From: Falsiroseomonas sp041690465
GTDB lineage: Bacteria > Pseudomonadota > Alphaproteobacteria > Acetobacterales > Acetobacteraceae
Assembly (NCBI RefSeq): GCF_041690465.1
Contig: NZ_JAWLHG010000002.1
Location: 310,001 to 374,000 of the forward strand
Length of the DNA stretch: 64,000 bases
Direction of reading: 5' to 3'
This document shows positions 9,338-21,418 of this stretch, piece by piece (the first letter of the stretch is position 1; the number at the start of each line of letters is the position of its first letter). The notes beneath the pieces are model-generated. The model was not told the origin of the DNA and searched no databases. It worked only from the letters and a program-made list of their open reading frames with translations. Position numbers and translations under genes: made by a program.

Positions 9338-10933
9338 ATGAAGCGCCGCACATTGCTGGCGGGGATCGCGGCGGGGGCGGCGATGCCGGCCCTGCCATCG
9401 GCGCCGGCCATCGCGCAGGGCGCCGCGGCGCGCACGCTGCGCTTCGTGCCGCAGGCGAACCTCGCCAGCCTGGACCCGATCTGGTCCACCGCCGTCGTGG
9501 TCCGCAACCACGGGCTGATGGTGTACGACACGCTCTACGGGCTCGGTTCGGATTTCCGCCCGCGGCCGCAGATGGCCGCGGGCCACGAGATCACCGATGA
9601 CGGCAGGCGCTGGACCATCACGCTCCGCCCCGGCCTGCGCTTCCACGATGGCGAGCCGGTGCGCGCCGCCGACTGCGTCGCCTCGATCCGCCGATGGGCG
9701 AAGCGCGACGTGCTCGGCCAGCGGCTCGACGCGCTGCTTGATGAGATCCGCGCGGTCGACGACACGCGGTTCGAGATGCGGATCAAGAAGCCCTGGCCTG
9801 GCCTCGCCTTCGCCTTCGGCAAGCCCTCGGCCAACATGTGCGCGATCATGCCGGAGCGGGTGGCGCGCACCGATCCCTTCACGCAAATCACCGAGACGAT
9901 CGGCAGCGGTCCGTTCCGCTTCCTCGCGGATCAGTTCCGCCCCGGCGATCGCGTGGCATATGAACGCTTCGCGCAGTACCAGCCGCGGCAGGAGCCGGTG
10001 GACTTCCTCGCCGGCGGAAAGGTCGTGCATTTCGACCGCGTGGAATGGATCGTCATGCCCGATCCCTCCACCGCGTCCGCGGCGCTGCAGAACAACGAGG
10101 CGGATTGGTGGGAAACGCCGCTGCCGGACCTGCTGCCGCTGCTGCGCCGCAACCGCGACATCACGGTGGATCTGGTGAACACCGCCGGCAACCTCGGCGT
10201 GATGCGGTTCAACTTCCTGCATCCGCCCTTCGACAACCCGGCGGTGCGCCGCGCCCTGCTGCCGGCGGTGGACCAGACCGCCTTCATGAACGCCGCGATG
10301 GGCACCGACCCCTCGCTGTTCCGCGTGCCGGCGGGCGCCTTCACGCCCGGCACGCCGCTGGCCAACGATGCCGGGCTAGAGGTGCTGAGCGCGCCGCGCG
10401 ACATCGAGGCGGCACGGCGGATGCTGCGCGAGGCCGGCTACCGCAACGAGCGCGTGGTGATGCTCTCCGCCACCGACCTGCCGGTGCTGCAGAGCCTGGC
10501 AGAAGTCGCCGCCGACCTGCTCCGCCGCGTCGGCTTCAATGTGGACCTGCAGGCGATGGACTGGGGCACGCATATCCAGCGCCGCACCAATCGCGGCCCG
10601 GTGGACCAGGGCGGCTGGAGCCTGTTCTGCACCACCTGGGAAGGGCTCGATGTCTCGGTGCCCGGCAGCCACCAGCCGATCCGCGGCCATGGCGCGCCTG
10701 CCTGGGCCGGCTGGCCGACCATTCCGCGTCTCGAGGAACTGCGCGAGGCTTGGTTCGAGGCGCCCGACCTCGCCGCCGAGCGCCGCATCGCCGAGGAGAT
10801 GCAGCGCGTGGTCTGGCAGGAGGTGCCGTTCATCCCCCTCGGCCAGGTGCTGCCCTCCATGGCTTACAGGCGCAGCATCACCGGTGTCGTGAAGGGTGGC
10901 CCTGCGCTGTTCTGGGGCGTGCGTCGCGCCTGA
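9338..10933 (+). CDS. ABC transporter solute-binding protein, family 5 (array copy 4)
   Basis: Binding protein of 531 residues, fourth of the array, only 23 bases after copy 3 and so almost certainly co-transcribed with it. The N-terminus MKRRTLLAGIAAGAAMPAL is a twin-arginine-like signal. The family blocks LRPGLRFHDGEPVRAADCVA, GSGPFRF, FDRVEWIVMPDPSTASAALQ and LHPPFDNPAVRRALLPAVDQ are all present. A GTG sits directly before the ATG and could be the true start, with a purine-rich AAGGGGGAAGG ribosome binding site just upstream. Confidence 0.88.
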   Translation: MKRRTLLAGIAAGAAMPALPSAPAIAQGAAARTLRFVPQANLASLDPIWSTAVVVRNHGLMVYDTLYGLGSDFRPRPQMAAGHEITDDGRRWTITLRPGLRFHDGEPVRAADCVASIRRWAKRDVLGQRLDALLDEIRAVDDTRFEMRIKKPWPGLAFAFGKPSANMCAIMPERVARTDPFTQITETIGSGPFRFLADQFRPGDRVAYERFAQYQPRQEPVDFLAGGKVVHFDRVEWIVMPDPSTASAALQNNEADWWETPLPDLLPLLRRNRDITVDLVNTAGNLGVMRFNFLHPPFDNPAVRRALLPAVDQTAFMNAAMGTDPSLFRVPAGAFTPGTPLANDAGLEVLSAPRDIEAARRMLREAGYRNERVVMLSATDLPVLQSLAEVAADLLRRVGFNVDLQAMDWGTHIQRRTNRGPVDQGGWSLFCTTWEGLDVSVPGSHQPIRGHGAPAWAGWPTIPRLEELREAWFEAPDLAAERRIAEEMQRVVWQEVPFIPLGQVLPSMAYRRSITGVVKGGPALFWGVRRA

Positions 10934-11091
10934 ACCCGGGTGGCTGGAGTATCGTGGCGGGCGCCCGCATGCAGCGGCGCGCGCGTGGCACGGCGCGTGC
11001 TGGGGTGAGGAGCCGGAGTCGTGGTGCCCCCGCCTTCGCTGCCGTTTCGTGACGGCGGGACGCTGGCGCGCCGCACAGGATTAGGGCAGTT

Positions 11092-11107
11092 TGCCCCGAA
11101 CGGGGCA
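11092..11107. promoter_or_regulatory. Short palindrome upstream of binding-protein copy 5
   Basis: TGCCCCG-AA-CGGGGCA is a perfect 7-bp inverted repeat, 23 bases before the start of copy 5 in a 197-base gap. The two-base centre is too short for a good RNA hairpin. A DNA operator is therefore possible; no regulator can be named. Confidence 0.35.
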
Positions 11108-11130
11108 GAAGAGACGTGGGAGATAACACA

Positions 11131-12729
11131 GTGGATCGCAGATCCTTCCTCAAGGCTGGTGTTGCCGCCGGCGCGGTCGCCGCGGGCGCCGGGCTGTCCG
11201 CCCCAGCCTTCAGCCAGGCCGCCAACCGCCGGCTGCGCTTCGTGCCGCAGGCCAACCTCGCGAATTTCGACCCGATCTGGGGCACCCAGTACGTGGTCCG
11301 CAACGCCTCCGCGATGGTGTGGGACACGCTGTACGGCGTGGACAACACGCTGACCCCGCGCCGCCAGATGGTCGAGGCCGAGGAGCATTCGCCGGACTTC
11401 AAGGTCTGGACCTTCCGCCTGCGCCCCGGCCTGCGCTTCCATGACGGCGAGCCGGTGCTGGCGAAGGACGTGGTCGCGAGCCTGACGCGCTGGGCCGTGC
11501 GCGACCCGATGGGCCAGATGATCCGCGCCATCCAGGACGAGCTCGCAGCGGTGGATGACCGCACGGTGCGGTGGACGCTGAAGCAGGGCTTCCCGAAGAT
11601 GCTCTGGGCGCTCGGCAAGACCAACACGCCGATCGCCTTCATCATGCCGGAGCGGATCGCGAAGACCGACCCGTTCCAGCAGATCGCCGAGTATGTCGGC
11701 TCCGGCCCGATGCGCTTCCTGCGCGATGAATGGGTGCCGGGCGCGAGCGCGGCCTTCGCGCGGTTCGAGCAGTACCAGCCGCGCGAGGATGCCGGCTCCT
11801 GGCTCGCCGGCGCCAAGCGCATGATGGTGGACCGGGTGGAATGGGTGGTGATGCCCGACCCCGCCACCGCCTCCGCCGCGCTGCAGAACGGCGAGGTGGA
11901 TTGGTGGGAGAACCCGATCTCCGACCTGGTGCCGGTGCTGCGCCGCAACCGCCGGATCCAGGTGGACATCGCCGATCCGCTCGGCAACATCGGCAGCTTC
12001 CGGATGAACCACCTGCATGCGCCCTTCAACAACGTGAAGGCGCGGCGCGCGATCCTGATGGCGATGAGCCAGGAGGACTACATGCGCGCGCTGGTGGGTG
12101 ACGACAACAACCTCTGGAAGCCGCTGCCGGGGTTCTTCACGCCGGGCACGCCGCTCTACACCGAGGCTGGCGGCGATATCCTGAAGGGTCGCCGGGATCT
12201 CGATGCGGCCAAGCGACTGCTGGCGGAGAGCGGCTATTCGGGCCAGCCGGTCACCTGCCTCGTCGCACAGGATCAGCCGATCACCAAGACGCAGGGCGAC
12301 GTCACCGCCGACCTGCTGAAGCGGCTCGGCATGAATGTGGACTTCATCGCCACCGACTGGGGCACCGTCGGCCAGCGCCGCGCCATGAAGAATCCGCCCG
12401 ACCAGGGCGGCTGGGCGATGTTCCATACCTGGCATGCCGGCGCGGATTGCGTGAACCCCGCCTCCTACAACGCGGTGCGCGGCACCGGTGACCGCGCCTG
12501 GTTCGGCTGGCCGACCAGCACCGCGACCGAGGCGGCGATCGACGAATGGTTCGCCGCGCCGAACCTCGATGCGGAGAAGCAGGCCATCGCCAAGGTGAAC
12601 ACTGCGGCGATGGAGGATGTGGTCTACGCGCCCACCGGCTTCTTCCTCACCTACCAGGGCTGGCGCAGCAATGTCAGCGGCATCCAGAAGGGGCCGCTGC
12701 CCTTCTTCTGGGGCGTCTCCAAGTCGTAA
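11131..12729 (+). CDS. ABC transporter solute-binding protein, family 5 (array copy 5)
   Basis: Binding protein of 532 residues, last of the five tandem paralogues and adjacent to the permease genes. I chose the GTG at 11131 over one at 11116. It follows gggag at good spacing and gives MDRRSFLKAGVAAGAVAAG, the clearest twin-arginine signal of the set (RRSFLK). Conserved blocks include LRPGLRFHDGEPVLAKDVVA, the segment around GEVDWWENPISDLVPVL and the GGWAMFHTWHAGAD region. It is the most likely dedicated partner of the transporter because of its position, but that is inference. Confidence 0.88.
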   Translation: MDRRSFLKAGVAAGAVAAGAGLSAPAFSQAANRRLRFVPQANLANFDPIWGTQYVVRNASAMVWDTLYGVDNTLTPRRQMVEAEEHSPDFKVWTFRLRPGLRFHDGEPVLAKDVVASLTRWAVRDPMGQMIRAIQDELAAVDDRTVRWTLKQGFPKMLWALGKTNTPIAFIMPERIAKTDPFQQIAEYVGSGPMRFLRDEWVPGASAAFARFEQYQPREDAGSWLAGAKRMMVDRVEWVVMPDPATASAALQNGEVDWWENPISDLVPVLRRNRRIQVDIADPLGNIGSFRMNHLHAPFNNVKARRAILMAMSQEDYMRALVGDDNNLWKPLPGFFTPGTPLYTEAGGDILKGRRDLDAAKRLLAESGYSGQPVTCLVAQDQPITKTQGDVTADLLKRLGMNVDFIATDWGTVGQRRAMKNPPDQGGWAMFHTWHAGADCVNPASYNAVRGTGDRAWFGWPTSTATEAAIDEWFAAPNLDAEKQAIAKVNTAAMEDVVYAPTGFFLTYQGWRSNVSGIQKGPLPFFWGVSKS

Positions 12730-12793
12730 GTGCCGGGGCCGCCGGGCGGCGCTTGTGTCGTCCAGCGGCCCTTTGCAGAGCAGGCAGGATTAG

Positions 12794-13735
12794 ATGTTCG
12801 CTTACGTCGTCCGGCGCGTGCTCGCCACCATCCCCGTCATGGCGGTGGTGGCGCTGTTCGTGTTCTCCCTTCTCTACATCGCGCCGGGTGACCCGGCCGC
12901 GGTGATCGCCGGCGACCAGGCGACGCCGCAGGATGTCGAGCGTATCCGCGAGAGCCTCGGCCTCGACCGTCCCTACCTCGTGCGCTTCGGCGCCTGGGTC
13001 TGGGACATCCTGCGCGGCGATCTCGGCGTCTCCATCTTCACCAACCTGCCGGTCAGCCGGATGATCCAGCAGCGGATCGAGCCGACGCTGTCGCTGATGG
13101 TGGTCACGCTCATCCTGGCGATCAGCATCGCGGTGCCGATGGGCGTGGTGGCGGCCTGGAAGCAGGGCACCCTCATCGACCGCGCGGTGATGGCGTTCGC
13201 GGTGCTCGGCTTCTCGGTGCCGGTCTTCGTCGTCGGCTACCTGCTCGCCTACTACTTCGCGCTGGAGTGGGACCTGCTGCCGGTGCAGGGCTACACGCCC
13301 TTCGCCGAGGGCTTCTGGCCCTGGCTCGAGAACCTGATCCTGCCTTCGATCGCACTGGGGTCGGTCTACATCGCACTGATCGCGCGGATCACCCGCGCGA
13401 CCATGCTCGAAGTGCTGCAGCAGGACTACATCCGCACCGCGCGCGCCAAGGGCGTCGGCCAGCGTTCCATCCTGTTCGTGCACGCGCTGAAGAATGCCGC
13501 GGTGCCCATCGTCACGGTGATCGGCATCGGCATCGCGCTGCTGATCGGCGGCGCGGTGGTGACGGAAAGCGTCTTCGCCATTCCCGGCCTCGGCCGCCTG
13601 ACGGTGGACGCGATCCTGCGGCGCGACTATCCGGTGATCCAGGGCGTGATCCTGCTGTTCAGCTTCGTCTATGTGCTGGTGAACCTGGTCATCGACCTGC
13701 TCTACACCCTGTTCGATCCGAGGATCCGGTATTGA
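12794..13735 (+). CDS. Dpp/Opp-type ABC transporter permease, DppB-like
   Basis: Inner-membrane permease of 313 residues with six hydrophobic helices. It has the N-terminal signature FAYVVRRVLATIPVMAVVAL and the EAA-loop region IARITRATMLEVLQQDYIRT-ARAKG that contacts the ATPases. The C-terminal TESVFAIPGLGRLTVDAIL motif is typical of DppB/OppB. It starts 64 bases after binding-protein copy 5 and overlaps the next permease by four bases. Together with the downstream genes it forms a complete importer. Confidence 0.92.
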   Translation: MFAYVVRRVLATIPVMAVVALFVFSLLYIAPGDPAAVIAGDQATPQDVERIRESLGLDRPYLVRFGAWVWDILRGDLGVSIFTNLPVSRMIQQRIEPTLSLMVVTLILAISIAVPMGVVAAWKQGTLIDRAVMAFAVLGFSVPVFVVGYLLAYYFALEWDLLPVQGYTPFAEGFWPWLENLILPSIALGSVYIALIARITRATMLEVLQQDYIRTARAKGVGQRSILFVHALKNAAVPIVTVIGIGIALLIGGAVVTESVFAIPGLGRLTVDAILRRDYPVIQGVILLFSFVYVLVNLVIDLLYTLFDPRIRY

Positions 13736-14661
13736 GCACGCTCCTCGCCCCGGGTGGCGCCGCCACCCTTCCGCATGAGGTCGCGGCCGCGGCCCCGATG
13801 CCGGACATCATGCCGCCCGTGAAGCCGAAGAAGGGCTTCATCGGCTTCCTGCGGCGCAACCCGACCATCGCCATCGGCGGCTTCCTGGTGCTGCTGATGA
13901 TCGGCGTCGCGGTGTTCGCGCCCTTCCTGTTCACCAAGGACCCCACCGCGCTGGCGCCGGCGCTGCGCACGCGCGAGCCTTCGGAGCGGTGGTGGTTCGG
14001 CACCGACATGCTGGGCCGCGACGTCTATTCGCGCGTGCTCTACGGCACGCGAGTTTCGCTGACCGTGGGCTTCGCGGTGGCGTTCTTCGCCTCGCTGATC
14101 GGGCTCGCGATCGGGCTGGTCTCCGGCTTCATCCGGGTGGCGGATGCGATCATCATGCGGATCATGGACGGGATGATGTCCATCCCCTCCATCCTGCTGG
14201 CGATCGCGCTGATGGCGCTGACGCGGGGTTCGGTCGGCAACGTTATCCTGGCGATCACGGTGGCGGAGATCCCCCGCGTCTCGCGCCTGGTGCGCGGCGT
14301 GGTGCTCTCGCTGCGCGAGCAGCCCTATGTGGATGCCGCGGTCGCGGCGGGCACGCGCACGCCGGTGATCATCCTGCGCCACATCCTGCCCAACACGCTG
14401 GCGCCGCTGACCGTGCAGGCCACCTATATCTGCGCCTCGGCGATGATCACCGAGGCCATTCTTTCCTTCATCGGCGCCGGCACGCCGCCGATCATCCCCT
14501 CCTGGGGCAACATCATGGCCGAGGGCCGTGCGCTCTGGCAGGTGAAGCCCTACATCGTGTTCTTCCCGGCGGTGTTCCTCTCGATCACGGTGCTGGCGGT
14601 GAACCTGCTCGGCGACGGGCTGCGCGACGCCCTCGATCCGCGCATGGCGAAGAGGCTGTAA
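13732..14661 (+). CDS. Dpp/Opp-type ABC transporter permease, DppC-like
   Basis: Second permease of the importer, 309 residues. The N-terminal tail is cytoplasmic and proline-rich. A membrane helix IAIGGFLVLLMIGVAVFAPF follows, then the DppC landmark WWFGTDMLGRDVYSRVLYG and an EAA-loop region RTPVIILRHILPNTLAPL. The start is the TTG at 13732, which overlaps the previous stop (TTGA), so translational coupling is likely. The next candidate start (ATG, 13798) would trim the N-terminal tail, not the membrane domain. Confidence 0.9.
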   Translation: MSTLLAPGGAATLPHEVAAAAPMPDIMPPVKPKKGFIGFLRRNPTIAIGGFLVLLMIGVAVFAPFLFTKDPTALAPALRTREPSERWWFGTDMLGRDVYSRVLYGTRVSLTVGFAVAFFASLIGLAIGLVSGFIRVADAIIMRIMDGMMSIPSILLAIALMALTRGSVGNVILAITVAEIPRVSRLVRGVVLSLREQPYVDAAVAAGTRTPVIILRHILPNTLAPLTVQATYICASAMITEAILSFIGAGTPPIIPSWGNIMAEGRALWQVKPYIVFFPAVFLSITVLAVNLLGDGLRDALDPRMAKRL

Positions 14662-14666
14662 GACAG

Positions 14667-15659
14667 ATGGCGCTCCTCGAGGTCGAGAACCTCCAGACCC
14701 ATTTCCGCACGCCGGACGGCATCAACCGTGCGGTGGACGGCGTCTCCTTCCACGTCGAATCGGGTGAGACGCTGGCGATCGTCGGCGAGAGCGGTTGCGG
14801 CAAGTCCGTCACCGCCATGTCCATCCTGCGCCTGATCCCCGAACCGCCGGGCAAGATCGCCGGCGCGGTGCGGCTCAACGGGAAGAACCTGCTGGACCTG
14901 TCGGATCGCGAGATGCGCCAGATCCGCGGCAACGACATCAGCATGATCTTCCAGGAGCCGATGACCAGCCTGAACCCGGTGCTGACCGTGGGACGGCAGA
15001 TCGGCGAGACGCTTGGCCTGCACCAGGGGCTGTCCAGGCAGCAGGCCGAGGACCGCGCGGTGGAGATGCTGAACCTCGTCGGCATCCCCGAAGCGAAGCG
15101 GCGCGTCAAGGAATACCCGCACCAGCTCTCTGGCGGCATGCGCCAGCGGGTGATGATCGCCATCGCGCTCGCCTGCAATCCGAAGTTGCTGATCGCCGAC
15201 GAGCCGACCACCGCACTCGACGTCACCATCCAGGCGCAGATCCTCGACCTGATGCGCGACCTGAAGCACACCGTGGGCGCGGCCATCGTGCTGATCACCC
15301 ACGACCTCGGCGTGGTGGCCGAGGTCGCGGAGCGGGTGGTCGTGATGTATGCCGGCAAGAAGGTGGAGGAGGCACCGGTCGGCCCGTTGTTCCGCAACCC
15401 CCGCCATCCCTACACGCAGGGGCTGCTCGGCTCCGTGCCGAAGCTCGGTTCCTCGCTGACCGGCCATGAGACGCGGCTGGCCGAGATTCCCGGCCTGGTG
15501 CCGAGCCTGAAGGCGAAGATCCCGGGCTGCGTCTTCGCCTCGCGCTGCCCGCATGCGACCGATCTCTGCACCGCAGTCGCGCCGGCGCTGGAGCAGAAGG
15601 CGCCGGGGCATGTCGCCGCCTGCCACTACGCACCGCGTGAGGGAGCCCTCGCGGCATGA
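14667..15659 (+). CDS. Dpp/Opp-type ABC transporter ATP-binding protein, DppD-like
   Basis: Cytoplasmic ATPase of 330 residues. It has Walker A GESGCGKS, signature LSGGMRQRVMIA, Walker B LLIADEPTTALD and an H-loop in LITHDLG. The C-terminal oligopeptide-transporter extension carries the cysteine-rich segment PGCVFASRCPHATDLC, which may hold an iron-sulfur cluster as proposed for the family. It starts five bases after the DppC-like gene and overlaps the next ATPase gene by four bases (ATGA). Confidence 0.93.
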   Translation: MALLEVENLQTHFRTPDGINRAVDGVSFHVESGETLAIVGESGCGKSVTAMSILRLIPEPPGKIAGAVRLNGKNLLDLSDREMRQIRGNDISMIFQEPMTSLNPVLTVGRQIGETLGLHQGLSRQQAEDRAVEMLNLVGIPEAKRRVKEYPHQLSGGMRQRVMIAIALACNPKLLIADEPTTALDVTIQAQILDLMRDLKHTVGAAIVLITHDLGVVAEVAERVVVMYAGKKVEEAPVGPLFRNPRHPYTQGLLGSVPKLGSSLTGHETRLAEIPGLVPSLKAKIPGCVFASRCPHATDLCTAVAPALEQKAPGHVAACHYAPREGALAA

Positions 15660-16699
15660 GCACCCCCCTGCTGCAGGTCAACGACCTCAAGAAGCACTTC
15701 CCGATCCGCGCCGGCTTCCTCGGCGGCACCACCGGCTATGTCTATGCGGTTGACGGCGTCTCCTTCGACATCGCGAAGGGCGAGACGCTGGCACTGGTCG
15801 GCGAATCCGGCTGCGGCAAGTCCACCGTCGGCAAGGCGCTGCTGCGCCTGTTCGACATCACCGCCGGGCAGGTGATCCTGGACGGCACGCGCATCGACGA
15901 CATGGCCGCCGGCACGCTGCGGCCGCTGCGCCGGCGCATGCAGGTGGTGTTCCAGGATCCGTTCAGCTCGCTCAACCCGCGCATGCGGGTGCGGGACATC
16001 CTGGCCGAGCCGATCCGCAATTTCGGCCTGGCCCGCAGTGCCGCCGACCTCGAGGAGAAGGTCGCCGCGCTGATGGACAAGGTCCGTCTGCCGCGCGATG
16101 CGGTGAACCGTTGGCCGCACGAATTCTCCGGCGGCCAACGACAGCGCATCGGCATCGCGCGCGCGCTAGCGGCCGACCCCGACCTGATCATCTGCGACGA
16201 GGCGGTCTCCGCGCTCGACGTCTCGGTGAAGGCGCAGATCGTCAACCTGCTGCAGGATCTGCAGAAGGAGCTCGGCCTGGCGCTGCTGTTCATCAGCCAT
16301 GACCTGGCGATCGTCGAGCACATGACGCATCGCGTCGCTGTGATGTATCTCGGCAAGATCGTCGAGGTGGCGCCGAAGCGCAGCCTCTTCGCGGCGCCGA
16401 AGCACCCCTATACTGAGGCGCTGCTCTCCGCCGTGCCGGTGCCGGAGCCCGGTGCGGCACGGGAGCGGATCATCCTCAAGGGCGACGTGCCGAGCCCGAT
16501 CAACCCGCCCAAGGGCTGCCGCTTCCACACCCGCTGCCAGTACGCCTTCGACCGCTGCCGGGTGGAGGAGCCCCCGCTGCGCACCGTGGCGGATGCGGTC
16601 GGCGCGGGGCATGTCGCCGCCTGCCACCTGCATGACCGGCCGGCAGCGGAGAACCCGCTGGCGGGATCCAAGGGCGCGGCGCTGCTCGCGGTGGCGTAA
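15656..16699 (+). CDS. Dpp/Opp-type ABC transporter ATP-binding protein, DppF-like
   Basis: Second ATPase of the importer, 347 residues. It has Walker A GESGCGKST, signature FSGGQRQRIGIARAL and a Walker B that reads LIICDEAVSALD, with alanine where most homologues have proline. The C-terminal extension ends with GCRFHTRCQYAFDRC, the cysteine-containing block of this subfamily. It is translationally coupled to the DppD-like gene and closes the transporter operon. I see no strong terminator before the next gene. Confidence 0.93.
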   Translation: MSTPLLQVNDLKKHFPIRAGFLGGTTGYVYAVDGVSFDIAKGETLALVGESGCGKSTVGKALLRLFDITAGQVILDGTRIDDMAAGTLRPLRRRMQVVFQDPFSSLNPRMRVRDILAEPIRNFGLARSAADLEEKVAALMDKVRLPRDAVNRWPHEFSGGQRQRIGIARALAADPDLIICDEAVSALDVSVKAQIVNLLQDLQKELGLALLFISHDLAIVEHMTHRVAVMYLGKIVEVAPKRSLFAAPKHPYTEALLSAVPVPEPGAARERIILKGDVPSPINPPKGCRFHTRCQYAFDRCRVEEPPLRTVADAVGAGHVAACHLHDRPAAENPLAGSKGAALLAVA

Positions 16700-16813
16700 G
16701 CCCGCCTCCGGGGGGCGCTGCCTACGGCACCCGGCATGCGATACGATAATGTGATGTTCCGTTCGCGGTTACGAATCATGTAGCGTGCCGCCGGCAAACA
16801 GGGGTGCATCGGC

Positions 16814-17416
16814 ATGCGAGCGGTTCTCTACGGCAGCGCGGCGATGCTGCTCGGGCTTGGCTTCGGCCTCACGCCCCTCCGGACGGCCGCGGCCGCGCCC
16901 ATGGTGTTCACCACCGTGCTGGGGCCGGAGGCGCCTGGCGCGACGGGGTCCGGCAATGGCACGGTCGTCGTCGATCCGGTCGCGAACACGCTGTCGGTGA
17001 GCTTCGATTTCAGCGGCCTGTCCGGCGTGACGACGGTGGCGCATATCCATTGCTGCACCGCCTCTCCCGGCACCGGGACGGTCGGCGTGGCGGTCACGCC
17101 CGGCACGCTGACGGGCTTCCTGCCAGGGTTCATGGCCGGCACCTACAGCAACAGCTTCGACACCGAGGCTGCCGCGACCTATGCTGCCGGGTTCTTGACG
17201 GGTTCCGGCGGCGGCACGCCGGCGGGGGCGGAGGCGGCGCTGATTGCCGGGATGCTCGCAGGCACCGCCTACATCAATATCCACAGCTCGACCTTCGGCG
17301 GCGGCGAAATCCGCGGCTTCCTCACCGCCGTGCCGGAGCCGGCCTCTCTTGGCCTGTTCGCGGTCGGCCTGGCGGGCTTCGCGGCTCTTCGCCGGCGGCG
17401 CACTCCGGCCGCTTGA
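16814..17416 (+). CDS. CHRD domain-containing PEP-CTERM surface protein
   Basis: Secreted protein of 200 residues. A signal peptide (MRAVLYGSAAMLLGLGFGL) is followed by a CHRD domain (TVVVDPVANTLSVSFDFSG, AHIHCCTA, AYINIHSSTFGGGEIRGF). The C-terminal sorting signal VPEPASLGLFAVGLAG is followed by an RRRR tail. PEP-CTERM proteins are processed by an exosortase and are usually linked to exopolysaccharide production. No exosortase gene lies in this window. The preceding 113 bases are relatively AT-rich and may hold its promoter, so it is probably not part of the transporter operon. Confidence 0.85.
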   Translation: MRAVLYGSAAMLLGLGFGLTPLRTAAAAPMVFTTVLGPEAPGATGSGNGTVVVDPVANTLSVSFDFSGLSGVTTVAHIHCCTASPGTGTVGVAVTPGTLTGFLPGFMAGTYSNSFDTEAAATYAAGFLTGSGGGTPAGAEAALIAGMLAGTAYINIHSSTFGGGEIRGFLTAVPEPASLGLFAVGLAGFAALRRRRTPAA

Positions 17417-17454
17417 CGGCCGGCCGGGCGAAGGCGACTCTCCCCAATCGAAAC

Positions 17455-17479
17455 GCTGCCCCCACATGGCGGGGGCAGC
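17455..17479 (+). terminator. Hairpin between the PEP-CTERM gene and the hydroxylase operon
   Basis: A perfect 9-bp stem (GCTGCCCCC / GGGGGCAGC) with a 7-base loop, 24 bases before the next start codon. With no T-run, it could end the upstream transcript or form a leader stem for the hydroxylase operon. Confidence 0.45.
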
Positions 17480-17503
17480 CCGGGAATCCGAGGGAGACGC
17501 GCG

Positions 17504-18007
<504 letters not shown>

Positions 18008-18040
18008 GCGCCGAAGGCGCATCGGGGAGGAAACAGAACA

Positions 18041-20431
<2,391 letters not shown>

Positions 20432-20443
20432 GGGAGCCCCACC

Positions 20444-21241
20444 ATGTATGACTTCAGCTACCACAAGCCCTCTTCGGTCGCCGACGCGGTGAAGCTGCTG
20501 GCGGCGGACCCGGATGCGCGCGCCATCTCCGGCGGCATGACGCTGCTGCCGGCGCTGAAGCTGCGGCTGAACAAGCCGAGCGCGGTGGTGGACCTCTCCG
20601 GCATCGCCGAACTGCGCGGCGTGAAGCGGGAGGGCAACACCATCGTCATCGGCGCGCTGACGAAGCACTACGAGGTCGCGACCTCCGCCGAGGTGAAAGC
20701 CGCGATCCCGGCGCTCGCCTGGATGGCCAGCACGATCGGCGACACCCAGGTGCGCAACCGCGGCACCATGGGCGGCTCGGTCGCCAACAACGACCCCTCG
20801 GCCGACTACCCGGCGGCGCTGCTGGCACTCGGCGCGACGATCCAGACGGACAAGCGCAAGATCAGCGCCGACGACTTCTTCCAGGGCATGTTCGCCACCG
20901 CGCTGGATGTCGGCGAGATCGTCACCGCCGTCCACATCCCGGTGCCCGAGAAGGCCGGCTACGCCAAGATGAAGAACCCGGCCAGCCGCTACTCCATGGC
21001 CGGTGTCTTCGTCGCCAAGGGGCCGGCCGGCGTGCGGGTGGGCGTGAACGGCGCCGGCGCCGGCGGTGCCTTCCGCGCCACCGAGATGGAAGCGGCGCTC
21101 GCCGCCAACTGGTCGCCCGACGCGGTGGCGGGCATCAAGCTCGACGCCGGCATGATGAACGGGGACATCCATGGCAGCGCCGAGTATCGCGCGCATCTGG
21201 TCACGGTGATGGCCAAGCGCGCGGTCGCCAACGCGGGCTGA
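20444..21241 (+). CDS. Molybdenum hydroxylase FAD-binding medium subunit (CoxM-like)
   Basis: FAD subunit of 265 residues of the xanthine dehydrogenase/CO dehydrogenase family. The two FAD-contact motifs are SGGMTLLPALKLRL near residue 28 and TMGGSVANNDPSADYPAAL near residue 108. The first differs from the common AGGHSLIP form by a methionine. It takes electrons from the iron-sulfur subunit and hands them to an acceptor. It follows the large subunit by 12 bases and completes the operon. Confidence 0.92.
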   Translation: MYDFSYHKPSSVADAVKLLAADPDARAISGGMTLLPALKLRLNKPSAVVDLSGIAELRGVKREGNTIVIGALTKHYEVATSAEVKAAIPALAWMASTIGDTQVRNRGTMGGSVANNDPSADYPAALLALGATIQTDKRKISADDFFQGMFATALDVGEIVTAVHIPVPEKAGYAKMKNPASRYSMAGVFVAKGPAGVRVGVNGAGAGGAFRATEMEAALAANWSPDAVAGIKLDAGMMNGDIHGSAEYRAHLVTVMAKRAVANAG

Positions 21242-21250
21242 TCCCGCTTC

Positions 21251-21273
21251 CCCGGCGCCCCCTCGGCGCCGGG
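21251..21273 (+). terminator. Hairpin at the end of the hydroxylase operon
   Basis: A perfect 9-bp stem (CCCGGCGCC / GGCGCCGGG) with a 5-base loop, nine bases after the medium-subunit stop codon. There is no T-run. Its position supports a terminator or a transcript 3' end structure. Confidence 0.55.
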
Positions 21274-21418
21274 ATCACCTACGTGTGAAGTCCGGATGCC
21301 AGGAGCCGGGGCGCGAACTCGGCTGGCGCATTGCCACCGACGCGCGTTGAGGGCATGAGTCGCCGCCTTGGGCGTTGGCGCGGAGCCAACCCGAACCAAG
21401 CCGCGTGCGGACGGAGCC

